NCBI GenBank assembly: GCA_026686845.1
Contig: JAIVEN010000004.1
Coordinates: 22,724,827-22,788,826, forward strand
Length of the DNA: 64,000 nucleotides
Source of the DNA: Adenanthera pavonina
Lineage: Eukaryota; Streptophyta; Magnoliopsida; Fabales; Fabaceae
Reading direction: 5' to 3'
The notes beneath the pieces were generated by a model that was not told the DNA's origin, did no database searches, and saw only the letters and a list, made by a program, of their open reading frames with translations. The translations under genes were made by a program, and so were the position numbers. This document shows positions 24,503-35,886 of the stretch, piece by piece; within the stretch, counting starts at the first letter, position 1, and every line of letters starts with the position of its first letter.

Positions 24503-27043
24503 TGTAACACCCTACCAACTCTCAACCTCGAAACCTTAACCAAATATTTCAAATACCTTGAAAAACAATTAAACCACTCCAAAACTTATCTTCCAGAGCA
24601 CAAAAACCTTAAAAAATACTCAAAAAGCAATAGACTAGATTAGGGTCGTGACCAGCTACAATGGTGCTGTAACCCTTCACAGATTCTCTGACCCCTACTA
24701 ACTTGCTGGCGCCACGACCCCAACATCAGAACTTGTATAAGCAAATTGCAGATTTGCCAGGCCAACTTTCGACGCACATAACTTCATACTTCGATCTCCG
24801 ATTGACCTGATTCCAACTCCTACAGGTCACTCTCGTCATTATCTAATCATGGACACTAATTTCACTCGAATCCAACTCCATTTGGAGATTCTGGATGCCC
24901 AACACCATTTTGGCTACTTTTTGACCAAAACTCGCAACATATCACCTCCAATTGCCACTAAAGGCAAATAGATACCCAAAGACCCTTCACACAGGTCATA
25001 TTTGGCTAAACCAACATGTCCAAGGAGGTTTTACCTCGAAGAAACCTTTCCTTCGAGAGTTGACTCCCTTGAACCCTAAAACCAAATAATAGACTATATG
25101 CCCAAAACTCACATACATGACCCAAAACCACCTTTGACTCACATACGACCATTCTAGCATACAAATACTTGCTTATATATTAAAGACCCATACCGGGGGC
25201 CCATTATCATAATCACATATCATTACATCACATATATCTCTTTACTCCCAGGACACTCATCTAGCCAACCAAACTATATCAACTTACTTAGTACATAATT
25301 ACATAAACTAAATTACAATCACTAACTAAACTTTGAATTCTCGAGGATGGAGAGACTGTTAACTTCTTGATCTTCTCCAAACTAGCACCAGAGTCTTCAC
25401 CTGAAAGGTTAGTCATGGAAGGGGGTGTTAGACAATGTCTTAATAACCGGGGACAACCACAGACATATATATACATATATAACTTATACAATCAGTGAAT
25501 GCAATATGAAATGAATGAAATGCATGTTTCCCTCGCACACAGCTAGAACCATGGGCTATCGTCATAATAGGACATTTCGTATAAATAATTCCCTTCCAAC
25601 AGTCGGTTAAGACTGATTTTGGGATATCACCAAGCTTACCTCCCATTAGTGCACCCGGCCAAAGGTAACACTAATGCTCGGACTATGGCTCTCCTTTCCC
25701 TAGACCATCATGAATTGATGGTGATTTAGGGAAGGTTCAGTCCACTGCGCTCCTTTCCCCTCCTGGCCATAGGAGGAGATTTAACCGTAGGAATCTTATC
25801 CTTATCCTTCCTAACATATATATTCCATCCTTATCCTCCCTAACATATATATCATCATATATCATATCGTCATCACATCACCACCACCCAATCTGCCATA
25901 TATCACAATCTCACATGTGGTGATGCTCATGTATCATCATATAATAATCAACATGATCTCAATGTCATGCTATGCATCATGTCATATCATATCAATATCA
26001 TCATCACATATGCAATCAGCATCATAATCTTAATCATCATCTAGCTGTGTGCATACCATGATATGTAGAAAACAGTATACATAAACACATTAATATCGTG
26101 GTATGAAAGAAACATGCATGTATACACAAATATATGTACTATCATACAATATAAACAATACAATACAAACAAACATCCGGTTACCACAGGTTGTCAGCAT
26201 CATGCACACAGGGGCTTAGGCAAGCCTCCAGAGCAACTCAATCATGAACTATATGCTTTCGATTAGCCGATCTACCATTATAACAATATAATACCTTTAA
26301 TTAACATAACTCCTATAACACTACAATCTACAATCTAGCCGTCCAAGCCTAACCTAAAGTTCTAACAACATACACACATATTAATAAACCTTAAACAACC
26401 ATTCAAACACACACCAACACATACCATTTTGGATTTCCACTTCTTTTGCCAAATTCCAATCTAGGTTTTAACTCAAACATATCATAATCCAATTAAAACT
26501 CAAACCCAAGCTTCAATAACAGTAAATCACACTTCTTCAACACCAAATCAACAATTTTAATCAGTGGATTCTTATTCAACTTGAAAACCCATATACTCCC
26601 ACCGATTCCAAACCAAAATCTGAAGAGAAAAGAGAGGAGAGGAAGCAAGATCAACTTACTAACCATTAATCAAGCTGCCTGGGTCCAGAAAACATCCTCT
26701 CAAGTCAGATTTTGCGTGCCCTAGCAGAGCTTCTCGTTGCTTCTCTGTTGCTCACTCTGTTTCTTTCTTTCGCGTTCAACTAAAATGTTTATGACTTATA
26801 CACATTTTTCATTCTCACCGCGGCCTCATATAAGCTCGCCGCGGTGTCACCACGTTCAGTCAACAAAATATCTCTTCGGAGCTCACTTTCTCTGCGGCGG
26901 CCCTACTTCTCACTATGGTGTGGAGCTCTTCTTCTCTACTTTGATTCTTCCTCTATCCTGTGTCCTCCTGTACTGCATACAATGCCAAAGACTCTTAAAG
27001 AGCTAGTGACCAAGTTAGGAATAATGTAATGAGAGTTGTTACA
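24503..27043 (+). mobile_element. Long LTR-like element (probable solo LTR), copy 1, 2541 bp
   Basis: It starts TGTAACACCCTACC and ends GTTGTTACA. The flanks are TATTA (24498-24502) and TATTG (27044-27048), a 5-bp duplication with one mismatch. Another copy lies in reverse at 29288-31875, sharing for example CCTAGACCATCATGAATTGA-like and CACACAGCTAGAACC-like stretches. TGTAACACCC ends and a 2.5-kb length fit solo LTRs of plant Ty3/gypsy chromoviruses (Tekay/Del group); the family assignment is inference. It has no protein-coding content. A CAT/ATC-rich low-complexity zone lies at about 25850-26060, and a CGCGG inverted motif (CACCGCGG at about 26817, CCGCGGTG at about 26838) near the end. Confidence 0.75.
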
Positions 27044-27048
27044 TATTG

Positions 27049-28235
27049 TAAAGCAGAAATAACTTGGAATATCTTAATGTGCATTCATGACTTTTAAACA
27101 ACAACGTCAACTTGAGAAGATCCCACCAAATCAAGTAATTAAGGAACTCCCATACATTTTAAAAAGTTGTATTCGATTAAAAAATTGAAAAATAAACCCC
27201 ATTGACCTTATCACAGGACCACAATATTCCATATGTTGTTGACAATTTTACGTGTCAAAGAGTAATTTAATATAAGAGTCAACAAAAGCCATTTAAGAAT
27301 TAACGTTAATTATGCTAGAAATTAATGCCATATAATTTTGTTTCATGGAAGTCATAGAAATGGAGTTTGGCTTCAAATTGGATCATTAAAAATAAAAATA
27401 TGCAGCCAAGTATTCAAATAGAAAATGCCACAGAGAGATTAATTGTGTATGGAATTACTTTCTCTCTTTATAATTTGGATCCTCTTTACATCTTGAGATA
27501 GTAAATACACATCTTATCTCAGCTATTCGAATGAGATTTAGGTGGTCAGAGATTTTATAACTTTTCCATTTTCATATTTTTATTTTATAATAATTCATGT
27601 CAAAATAAATCTAAATTTTCAAGTAAGATTTTTTAAATGACTAGTTATTAAACAAATAAAAATATCATTTAGACGTTTAAGTTTAATATGGATGATTCAG
27701 ATGAAATGTTTATACTCTTTACATATCTCTAGAGATTAGTAAGGTAACTAACTCCTTTCTTTAATTACATTTATACTTTTCCTTTATCTCTGATCGAATG
27801 CACTATATATCACACTTAAAAGTGTAGAAGATCATGTTGATTTGATTTAGCGTTTGCCACTCTGATAATCTAAACTTACGAATTGCCAACTCACTGACTG
27901 ACTTTAACATAAAAATTGCACACCTTAGAATATTTTCATTATAATATACAGAAATCCTTTTGAGAGAAGTTAGTGCTGAAATGAAGATAGTTGTATTTGG
28001 ATGTTGGTTTAGGCCACATTATAAAATCCCTAGAGACAAGGAAGATCCCTTACGCGCTTTGATTTGAAATACTAGTCCTCCATAATTTTTAATTCCATTG
28101 ACCTGTCCACGTCTCTTGGTTTGTGTTGTTGATCAATATATATATATATATTCGATACGCTTGTAAGAACCCTAAGGTACACATATAAACTATTTAGTTA
28201 ACATATATCTTGACTTCTATAGCTATAGCTATGTC
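27049..28235. other. AT-rich upstream region of the aldo-keto reductase locus
   Basis: No gene is recognised. This is the presumed promoter region of the aldo-keto reductase locus, with a short (AT)n run near 28137-28150. Confidence 0.4.
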
Positions 28236-28244
28236 TATAAATAG
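28236..28244 (+). promoter_or_regulatory. TATA box of the aldo-keto reductase locus
   Basis: TATAAATAG lies 66 bases upstream of the ATG at 28310, a usual distance for a plant promoter with a short leader. The core promoter therefore looks preserved although the gene is broken. Confidence 0.6.
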
Positions 28245-28922
28245 TTGAAGACAGAAAGCCGTATCCGTAGTGTTGGTTGGTACAAGAAAGAAAGAGAGAG
28301 AGTGAGACAATGAGGAGTAATCAAATTCGTTTGAACTGTGGCATTACAATGCCTCTAATGGGGTTTGGGACTTATTCATACCCAAATGATAGGAAGACTA
28401 CAGAACTTGCCATTCTCAATGCCCTAAAGGTCCATATACTACTACATATATGTGTGTATACTTACTCGGCACGTTTTTGTTCTTTCATCTTTTTCTGATA
28501 GTTTTTATTGAGTGTGATTTAAACTCAAATCTTTTATTATTTTTGAAGATGACTGCCATCCCAATAATAGTGTCCTAAGACTTATTCGTCTTCTTTCTTC
28601 TTTTTTGAACTTTATTGAGATATGTAGTATCAATGATTGTTCCACATGAGAAGCTTGTGGTGGAAAAGAAGTTTTGTTATTATATTTCAGTATCAGTGTT
28701 TAGTTTGGTTTTGAGTCATGATTGTTGATAGATGAGTTTGATGCATGCAGGTGGGTTATAGGCATTTTGATACAACAAAGATATATGGTTCAAAAGAAGC
28801 AGTGGGAAACGCACTGAACAAAGCAAATGAAGAAGGAAGAGTAGAACGACAAGACATTTTCCTGATATCCAAAATGTGGGAAAGTGATCATCATGATCCT
28901 ATTTCTGCATTGAAGCAAACCA

Positions 28923-31900
28923 TGATGGGAGACACTTTAGGAACCCATCCTAAAAGCCCTCTTTAAGTTAGAGATCGTGCAACTCAAGGAAATATGAACT
29001 GAACACAAGAATAACAAAAAACAACAATGAACAAAAATTTAAAAATAGAGACAACAAAAATAAGAAGAAAGAAACAAAATGTTGGTCAAAGCAAATAAGT
29101 ACCAAGAGAACCCGTCTCCTGAATCCTAACTCCAGGATACTACAAGGATTACCACTTCTTAATAAATCCTCATTTTTCTTAGCACTCAAAGATAAGTAAG
29201 AAAGAACTCACTAAACAACAGAAAAATTGTTGAAAAGAAATTCATTCATTCATATTGTGGTTTGCAAGAGTACAAGGGGTGCCTATTTGTAACACTTCTT
29301 ATGGTATTTGTTTTGGCATCTATGCAGAACTAGAGAAAACAAGATGGAGGAAGGCTCAAGTAGAGAAAAATAGAGCTCCACGCTGCGGCTTGAAGCAGGG
29401 CCACTGTGGCAAGAACCAATTCCAGTGGCATTTTCTGGCTGAAACATAGTGGAGTCATGGCGAGCTGCCCTGAAGCCACGGCGAGAGTCAGGTTTCTGGT
29501 TTAAATAAAAAACATTTTGATCAGTCGGACGCGAAGGAAAAGAAAGAAAATGGAGGGAGAACATAAGCACTCTGCTAGGGCTTGTGAGATTCAGCCTTGG
29601 GAAGTGATTTCAGACCTCAAGAGTTTAGATTCACGTTGGTAAGTGATCCCTACTCCTCTCTTTCAATTTTTTTTGGTTTAAATTTGGGATTTTTCAGTTG
29701 TATGTTAGGATTTCTGGTTTGGGATGAAATTCACTGATTGAAATGGATGAAATGGAGTTAGAGAAATGTGTTTTGGTGTTCTTATTACTTGGGTATGAGT
29801 TTCGAAGGGTTTATGCATGATTTGAGTTTAACCCTAAGTTATTTTTTGTTATGACTCTTGGGAATCCGAAGTGTATCGGATTGTTTAGTGTTTGAATGGT
29901 TCATAGGAGCTTAATGACACATGAAAGGGGTGTTGGAACCTTGGGTTAGGCTAAAGTAGTTGAATTGTGATGTTTGGTTTAATGGTATATTATGTTAATT
30001 AAAGTATTATGGTATTCTGAAGGTTGTTTGGTTGATTGAGAGGGATTTAAGTGTGTTGGACAACTCGAGAAGTTCGTGGAGTCCATGCGTGTGGTATTGA
30101 TAACTTGAGATAACCGGGTGTTTGTATTATCTATATGGTTTGTATTGTATAGTGAGATATAATAGTGTATATATGCATGGTTCTTTTATACCACGATATT
30201 GATTTATTTGTGTATATGATTTTGTATATATCGTGGTATGCACACAACAAGTTGATATGTGATGATTGTATATGTGATGCATGCATGATGTGTAGCATCC
30301 CCATACCATTGTATGCTAGCATGTCTATATGATGCTTGTGATGATGATATGTGTGTGTATGTGTGTGTGTGCAGAGACATGTTAGCATGACATTGACATC
30401 ATCACCATGTGATTGCATAGAGAGAGGTTGATGATGAGGTGTTGATGATATGATATAAGATGATGATATGATAAAGATCCCTGTCGCTAAATCCTCTCCT
30501 TGGGAGAGCCAAGCGATAGAGGACAATATGATAAGATGAAATATCCCTGTTACTAAATCCTCTTCTTGAGAGAGCCAGGTGGCAGTGGATTTGGAGATGG
30601 ACCTTCCCTAAATCACCATCAATTCGTGATGGTCTAGGGGAAGGAAAGCCACGGTCCGAGCTCTAGTGTAACCATTAGCCATGTTGCATTAGGGTAAGGT
30701 GAGTTTAGTGATGTCCCGAAATTAGTCTTCACCAACTGTTGGAAGAGAATTACCTATATAAAATGTCCTGTTATGATGACAGCTCGTGGTTCTAGCTATG
30801 TGCGAGGGAGACATGCATTCCATTCATTTTACATTGCATTCATGGATTGTATGACATATATGTATATATATATGTGTGTGTGGTTATTCCCGGTTACAGA
30901 GACATGGTCTCACACCCTTCTCCCATGAGCTAACATTTCAGGTGACAGTTTTGGCACTAGTCCTGAGAAGAGGAGGGAGTAGCATTAAATATGGGAATAC
31001 TAGGTCTATGTAGTTTTTATGTAATTTGGATGTGTATCTTGTGCCAAGTAGGATAGAATATTTTGTAATGGATGTATGACATGGATATGGATTGTATGGA
31101 TGGATGTTGTATGTATGGTTATGCATGTGGAATTGTGTTATATGTGTTGTGTATGATGAATGGTGATGTATGTGTGATTCGAGGTGTTGAGGAGTCTGTG
31201 TGGTAGTATTTTTGAGTCCCAAGGGTGTTTGGGCCTAGTTGGTATGTTTTAGGACTTGTAGCCCGTTTTATTAAATGGGGTTTAAGGGAGTCAAATCTCA
31301 TAGGAATGGTTCATTTGGGATGAAACCTCTTTAGACAAGTTGTTTGAATGGTTTTGGACCTTTGTGAATAGTCCTGGTTGGTCAAATTGCCTTTGGTGGT
31401 AAATGAGAGTTGTGAGTTGTGAGTTTTGGTTAAAAAGTGGCAAAAATGGTGTCAGGTGTCCAGAACCTCCACACGGAGTTTGATTAAGGTGAATGTGGTG
31501 TCTACGAATATATTAGGACTAGATTGACTTGTAGGAGTTGGAATCAGGTCAATTGGAGGTCGGAACATAAAGTTATGCGCATCGAAAGTTCTTCCCGATG
31601 TTGGATTTTTGCTGATATGGAAACCAGCAGGGGGTGCCGCAGTGCAAGGAAGCAAGCCGCGGCCCCAGAGAGTCCAGTAGCATTGTAAAATAGGGGAGGT
31701 CTGGAGCCACGATGATACTGTAGCAGCCGCGGCCCCAGTTCAGATTTTGATGTTGTTTGGTTTGTTTCCGCTGCTCTGAAGTTTTGGAAAATTGTTTTGA
31801 AATGTTTGGATTGTGTTTGATTAGATTTTGACATTTGTGGTTGAGTCTGGAGGTGTTTAGAGGTAGGGTGTTACACTATTTATAGGCAAATATTAACCCA

Positions 31901-32446
31901 CAAACTAATTCTAGTTCTGCCCACAAACATAACCAAAGTTAAGCTTATTAATACAAAAAGGAAATTCTAAAACAAAAAAGAGCAATTAATTCTAATTTTG
32001 ACTCCCAAAAAATTGGCTCCTCTTTAATGCTAAAAGGAAGAGAGTATGCTGAAATCCTATCTTAAATAAAAGGGAGATCAAATTAGATCATTACATATTC
32101 TTTATTCAAAAGGAAACAAATTGACTAAAATAATCATAATAAAACTTATTAAAAATGTTACTTTTAGTGACCACATGAGAAGAACATGAATTTTAATTGA
32201 ATTCTCCTTGTTAGGCTTTCTCCCAAGTTGGGTTCTTTGACTATAATTTGACTCCACATTTTTAGCTTGCCTTTTTCTTTGTTTTGAGCCTCAAAATCAT
32301 TTAAATACAATGGTTTCATGTTAATCATGCTTTAGATCAACTCATTCATGGATTGCTTCATAGCTTTGATCATTGGTCCTCCAACGCCTTAAAGTGAATT
32401 TTGAATTTGTCTATCATTCATTATTTCTCCTAGCTTGCCCTCATCA
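28923..32446 (-). mobile_element. Solo LTR inside exon 2 of the reductase gene, itself interrupted
   Basis: Ends are TGATGGGAGA and GCCCTCATCA (TG...CA). Flanks are AACCA (28918-28922) and AACCC (32447-32451), a 5-bp duplication with one mismatch. Removing the insert restores the reading QTLK in exon 2 and places a canonical donor (AAA|GTAAGC) at 32456. The LTR proper is 28923-29287 plus 31876-32446 (936 bases), with a 2.6-kb element between. Its own TATA motif (CCTATAAATAG, minus strand, spanning the second insertion point) fixes the minus orientation. No coding sequence is left. Confidence 0.85.
29288..31875 (-). mobile_element. Long LTR-like element, copy 2, 2588 bp, nested in the solo LTR
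   Basis: On the minus strand it starts TGTAACACCCTACC (at 31875) and its other end reads TGTAACACTTCTTATGG on the plus strand (at 29288). A perfect 5-bp duplication CTATT flanks it (29283-29287 and 31876-31880). It is homologous to 24503-27043 in reverse orientation; for example CATCAATTCGTGATGGTCTA and the GTTCTAGCTATGTGCGAGGG stretch match the complement of copy 1. It contains a duplicated GCCGCGGCCCCAG word near 31660 and 31725 and a CA/TG-rich low-complexity zone at 30240-30470. No protein is encoded; open frames here are low complexity. Confidence 0.85.
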
Positions 32447-33655
32447 AACCCTAAAGTAAGCACAATAATCAACCCTAGCTTAAAATCAATTTTATACCAA
32501 ACCAAACATCCAAACATATGGACTCAACTTGTTTGCTACATAGCAACTACATATCATAGTACATGCTGTGCAACAGCGATCCGGGTTGTCTACTAAGTCC
32601 CTCTACTTTGATAGTAGATCTAGATTGTCCAGATTTTGATTTGGACGATCCAGATTTTTTGTCACTTTCTAAATTTTTTTAATGAATGATAATTATTTTT
32701 TCAAACATATAGTTAAAAGATTATTTTTATTTTTCATGTTGTTTTTTAAAATAAAATATTAATTTTTTCAATAAAAATCATATATGAAATCTGGATTGCC
32801 CACATTTGATCTGGTTGGTCCAAATCTATTGTCAAAATAGCAGCACATAACAACAACAAACAACTTGAATTCGTTTAATAGACGCCCCAAATTTGGACCC
32901 CACAGTCCATGTGTGGGAACTCTTGTGTGTAGCACAATGCTGAGCAATAGAGAATATGGTGCTCATGTAGAAATTATTCCATTTCATCCTTTCACAATTC
33001 CCTTTTTCTTTCTTTACTATTCAATTCTGTGTGTGGAACAATGCAAGTAAATCTTTGTTTGAAATATAATATAGAGGTGAATGATAATATTTTTTTCTCA
33101 AGTTCTAATGCAAAACTGTTACAGGAATGTGGGGATGGAGTATTTGGACATGTACGTAGTGCACTGGCCTGTGAAGTTGAAGCCATGGGTGAACTATCCA
33201 GTGCCCAATGAAGAAGATTTTGAGAAGTTGGACCTTGAGACCACTTGGATTGGCATGGAGAAATGCTGTGTAAGTGCATTGGAGTAAGCAATTTCTCCAG
33301 TGACAAGATTGAATCGCTTTTAGAATTTGCTTCTGCACCTCCAGCTGTTAATCACGTATATATGTTAATATCAACGTACGAACATTATGCTTTTGATTTT
33401 GTTAATATCAAGGTAGGATTTGATTTGAATTAATCTTATGAGTTTTGCTGCAAATATAATTGAAATGCATCCGATGTGGAGGCAAAGAAAATGAGAGAGA
33501 CATGTGCGGCCCACAACATCCACATAAGCGTTTATTCACCATTTGGAGCACGTGGGTACCATATGTTTCACATACTCCAAAATAAAATGTTTGTGAGAAA
33601 AGCTGATTTGTAAATAATATAGCTTCCTAAAATTATATATATATATATATATATA

Positions 33656-33905
33656 TTCTCTCCATTTATATTATAAAGTAATAAGGGAGTTTTTTTGTTT
33701 CATATTATAAAATAACATGTTTTTATTTATCAATTTTACCCTTTATTAATATAATTTTAGTATTATAAATTATATTGATTAATTAATGTATAATATGGTA
33801 AAATAGAGATTTTTGAATTTTTTTGAGAAATTTAAGGATGTTATATTAATTTTTTAATATTCATGAAATCTCATATGTTACCTTATAATATGGGATGGAG
33901 AGAAA
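33656..33905. mobile_element. Stowaway-like MITE, family B, copy 2
   Basis: The ends TTCTCTCCATTTATATTATA and ATAATATGGGATGGAGAGAA are inverted, and the interior (TTTTTTTGTTTCATATTATA, then ATTTATCAATTTTACCC) parallels 5327-5574. It lies between exon 4 and exon 5 remnants of the reductase pseudogene. An (AT)n microsatellite abuts its left side, so the left boundary is approximate. Confidence 0.65.
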
Positions 33906-34459
33906 ATATATTATATATATTGATTGATTTTTTTGTTGTTAAAATCGTGCTTAAGTATATAGATAAACTACTAATTTGACATGTCATATGTTGTTAATGA
34001 AAGCAGACTAATTAGCAATTATTTGCCAAGTTTGAAATTTTAAATGGTTTTCAATGAAGTCTACAAAGTCAAAGAAGTTATTTGTGAATAAGTCAAAGTT
34101 TAGAAAGTTATATTCACAATGAGCATAAATAAATTTAGTTATGTTGTTATTTGTGCAGGTTGCATTGAGATGGGGTTCAAGTGTGATAGTGAAGAGCTTC
34201 AATGAGGAAAGGATGAAGGAGAATATTGGATCGTTGGATCTGAATTTGGACGGTGAAGATATCTTAGAGATTGAGAAGTTGGAAGAAAGGAAGATCATGA
34301 GAGGAGAGTTTCTTGTTAATCAAACCACAAGCCCTTACAGGACCATCCGACAACTATTGGATGATGAAATTTGAATGGTAATATGGTCAATGATCACTAC
34401 GATCAATGTTGTAACGCATTACAAGTGTATTTTTTGTTGTTATTGTTTTCTATTATTAT

Positions 34460-34465
34460 AATAAA
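34460..34465 (+). terminator. Probable poly(A) signal of the reductase pseudogene
   Basis: AATAAA lies 86 bases past the TGA of exon 5. Confidence 0.4.
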
Positions 34466-34469
34466 TCAA

Positions 34470-34985
34470 TATCAATATCCAATATAAAATCAAGAGCAAG
34501 TTGCATCATTCTAAACAGTGTATTACCTATTTTTCAGATTGTTTTAAACAGTATCGTGGGTTAGTCAATAGAGGCCTGAGGCAAGATTTTTTGGATGTTT
34601 AGTTGTGCCAAACACCCTCCCAAGTCCCCTTTGGCAGAAGAAAAAAAAAACCCAAGTTCCCAATTTTTATGCGTGGCAAGCTTTTTACTATTAACGGACC
34701 CTTCAATGTCATTTAGTTACTTATGTTTCTTGGGCCTTAATTCGATTGGGCTTCATGGACCACATATGATGCAGCAGCTGGTTCATGTTGATCATAAATT
34801 GCATCAGTGTGTGTGTGCGCGCGCGTATTTGAGCCCAGAGATACAGGTGTCAATTCCAGCAAGGCGATGAGGCTGGCTCGTTATTATTCTATCGTGCTGC
34901 CAATGCAATTTGTGTGCACATAAAAATTGTTCAAAATTGACCCAAACTAATTATACCAAACCCAATTAAATCAACTGAGGTATGA
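34470..34985. other. Intergenic DNA
   Basis: No gene is recognised. A short GT/GC alternating run (GTGTGTGTGCGCGCGCG) lies near 34807-34825; alternating purine-pyrimidine of this kind can adopt Z-DNA. Confidence 0.4.
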
Positions 34986-34994
34986 ATCCTCTAT

Positions 34995-35376
34995 GGGAAA
35001 ATTGCAATTTTACAACAGCCGGGGAAAATATTTACATTTTTATTATACTTAAAATTTTTCGAGTTTTGATTGAAACTTTCATTTCTTGGTTGAGATTTTT
35101 TATGTCCAGGTTAGAATTTTTCAGATCCTTCAGTGTCATGAATTTTTCAGGGTGGATATTTGTTTATATTAATTTTTTTTGGACTTGATTGGAATTGCCA
35201 TGTCTCAATCGGAATCTTTTAGGACCAGGTTGGATTGAAAATTTGTTACATTAAATTTTTCACCTCTTGATTGGAAATTTTCACGTCTCAATTAGAATTT
35301 TTCAAGTGCTAGTTGGAATTTAAGTGCCATGAAAATATAAATATTTTTCTCAACTGTCATGAATTGCAATTTTCCC
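34995..35376. mobile_element. Non-autonomous Mutator-like element, 382 bp
   Basis: Ends are GGGAAAATTGCAATTTTACA on the left and, on the complement of the right end, GGGAAAATTGCAATTCATGA. The 9-bp flanks ATCCTCTAT (34986-34994) and ATCTTTTAT (35377-35385) agree at 7 of 9 positions, the size expected for MULEs. The interior contains degenerate repeats of about 45 bp (GATTGGAATT / GAATTTTTCA words). Confidence 0.8.
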
Positions 35377-35386
35377 ATCTTTTATT

Positions 35387-35886
35387 TAGGCAAAACCAAT
35401 TGGTTTTGCTTATGTTTGGTTTACTCCCTTTGAAACTTGAATGGAACATGAGACATGTATTTTGTTTATATGAGATGAGAAATGTACATTTTAAATTTGT
35501 ATTTCTACTTTTAGGCCCAATTTTGGTAATTTGTAGTCCACTAATACTAAGCTCGCTAGCTCAGTCCCTAGTTTCCCCTGACACTCGAGATATGAATATA
35601 TTATTTTGGATACATATTTTTGCCACCTTTATTTTGGATATATAAACTTATTAATATAAGAATGCTCACAGCTACTTTTTGAATATCAATTTTATTGGCT
35701 TCACTCATAGAATTTATTCTTATATAATTATGTCAAATTTTGCATTGATATGTTGATGCCTTAAAGTAGTTAATAAATAGAATTGTCACGGTAGTAATTG
35801 AAACATGGAAAATAATGTAAGCAATGCAAAGTTTCAATTTGTGCATAAGTAACGGTCCAAAAAAATTTGTGCCTGATTAATGTAGA
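35387..35886. other. Intergenic DNA
   Basis: No gene or repeat is recognised between the Mutator-like and CACTA elements. Confidence 0.4.

Larger units (their letters stand above)
28310..34374 (+). pseudogene. Aldo-keto reductase (AKR4-like) pseudogene split by nested LTRs
   Basis: Five exon remnants are visible. Exon 1 is 28310-28429 (NCGITMPLMGFGTYS). Exon 2 is 28751-28922 plus 32452-32455 (GYRHFDTTKIYGSKEAVG; catalytic Asp and Tyr kept). Exon 3 is 33125-33355 (MEYLDMYVVHWPVKLKPW; catalytic His kept, then CIGVSNFSSDKIE). Exon 4 begins near 33459 (EMHPMWRQRKMRETCA). Exon 5 is 34159-34374 (VIVKSFNEERM, ends LLDDEI). Members of the family reduce carbonyls with NADPH (codeinone, polyketide and deoxymugineic acid reductases). 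Damage seen: exon 2 is interrupted by an LTR at 28923-32446; about 13 bases are missing in exon 3 between GMEKC and CKCIG, causing a frameshift; the exon 4 acceptor AG is lost; the end of exon 4 is missing after YSPFGARG; four residues are missing in exon 5 after ALRWG. The promoter TATA and a poly(A) signal remain. The exact substrate cannot be told. Confidence 0.9.

Noticed and set aside
28277..28309. Upstream in-frame extension of reductase exon 1 with a TTG start
   Set aside because: The family starts a few residues before the NCGITMPLMGFGTY block; ATG at 28310 fits family length and lies 66 bases after the TATA box.
30131..30526. His/Thr-rich 131-residue open frame on the minus strand
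   Set aside because: Low-complexity CAT/CAC translation within the LTR-like element, with no homologue expected.
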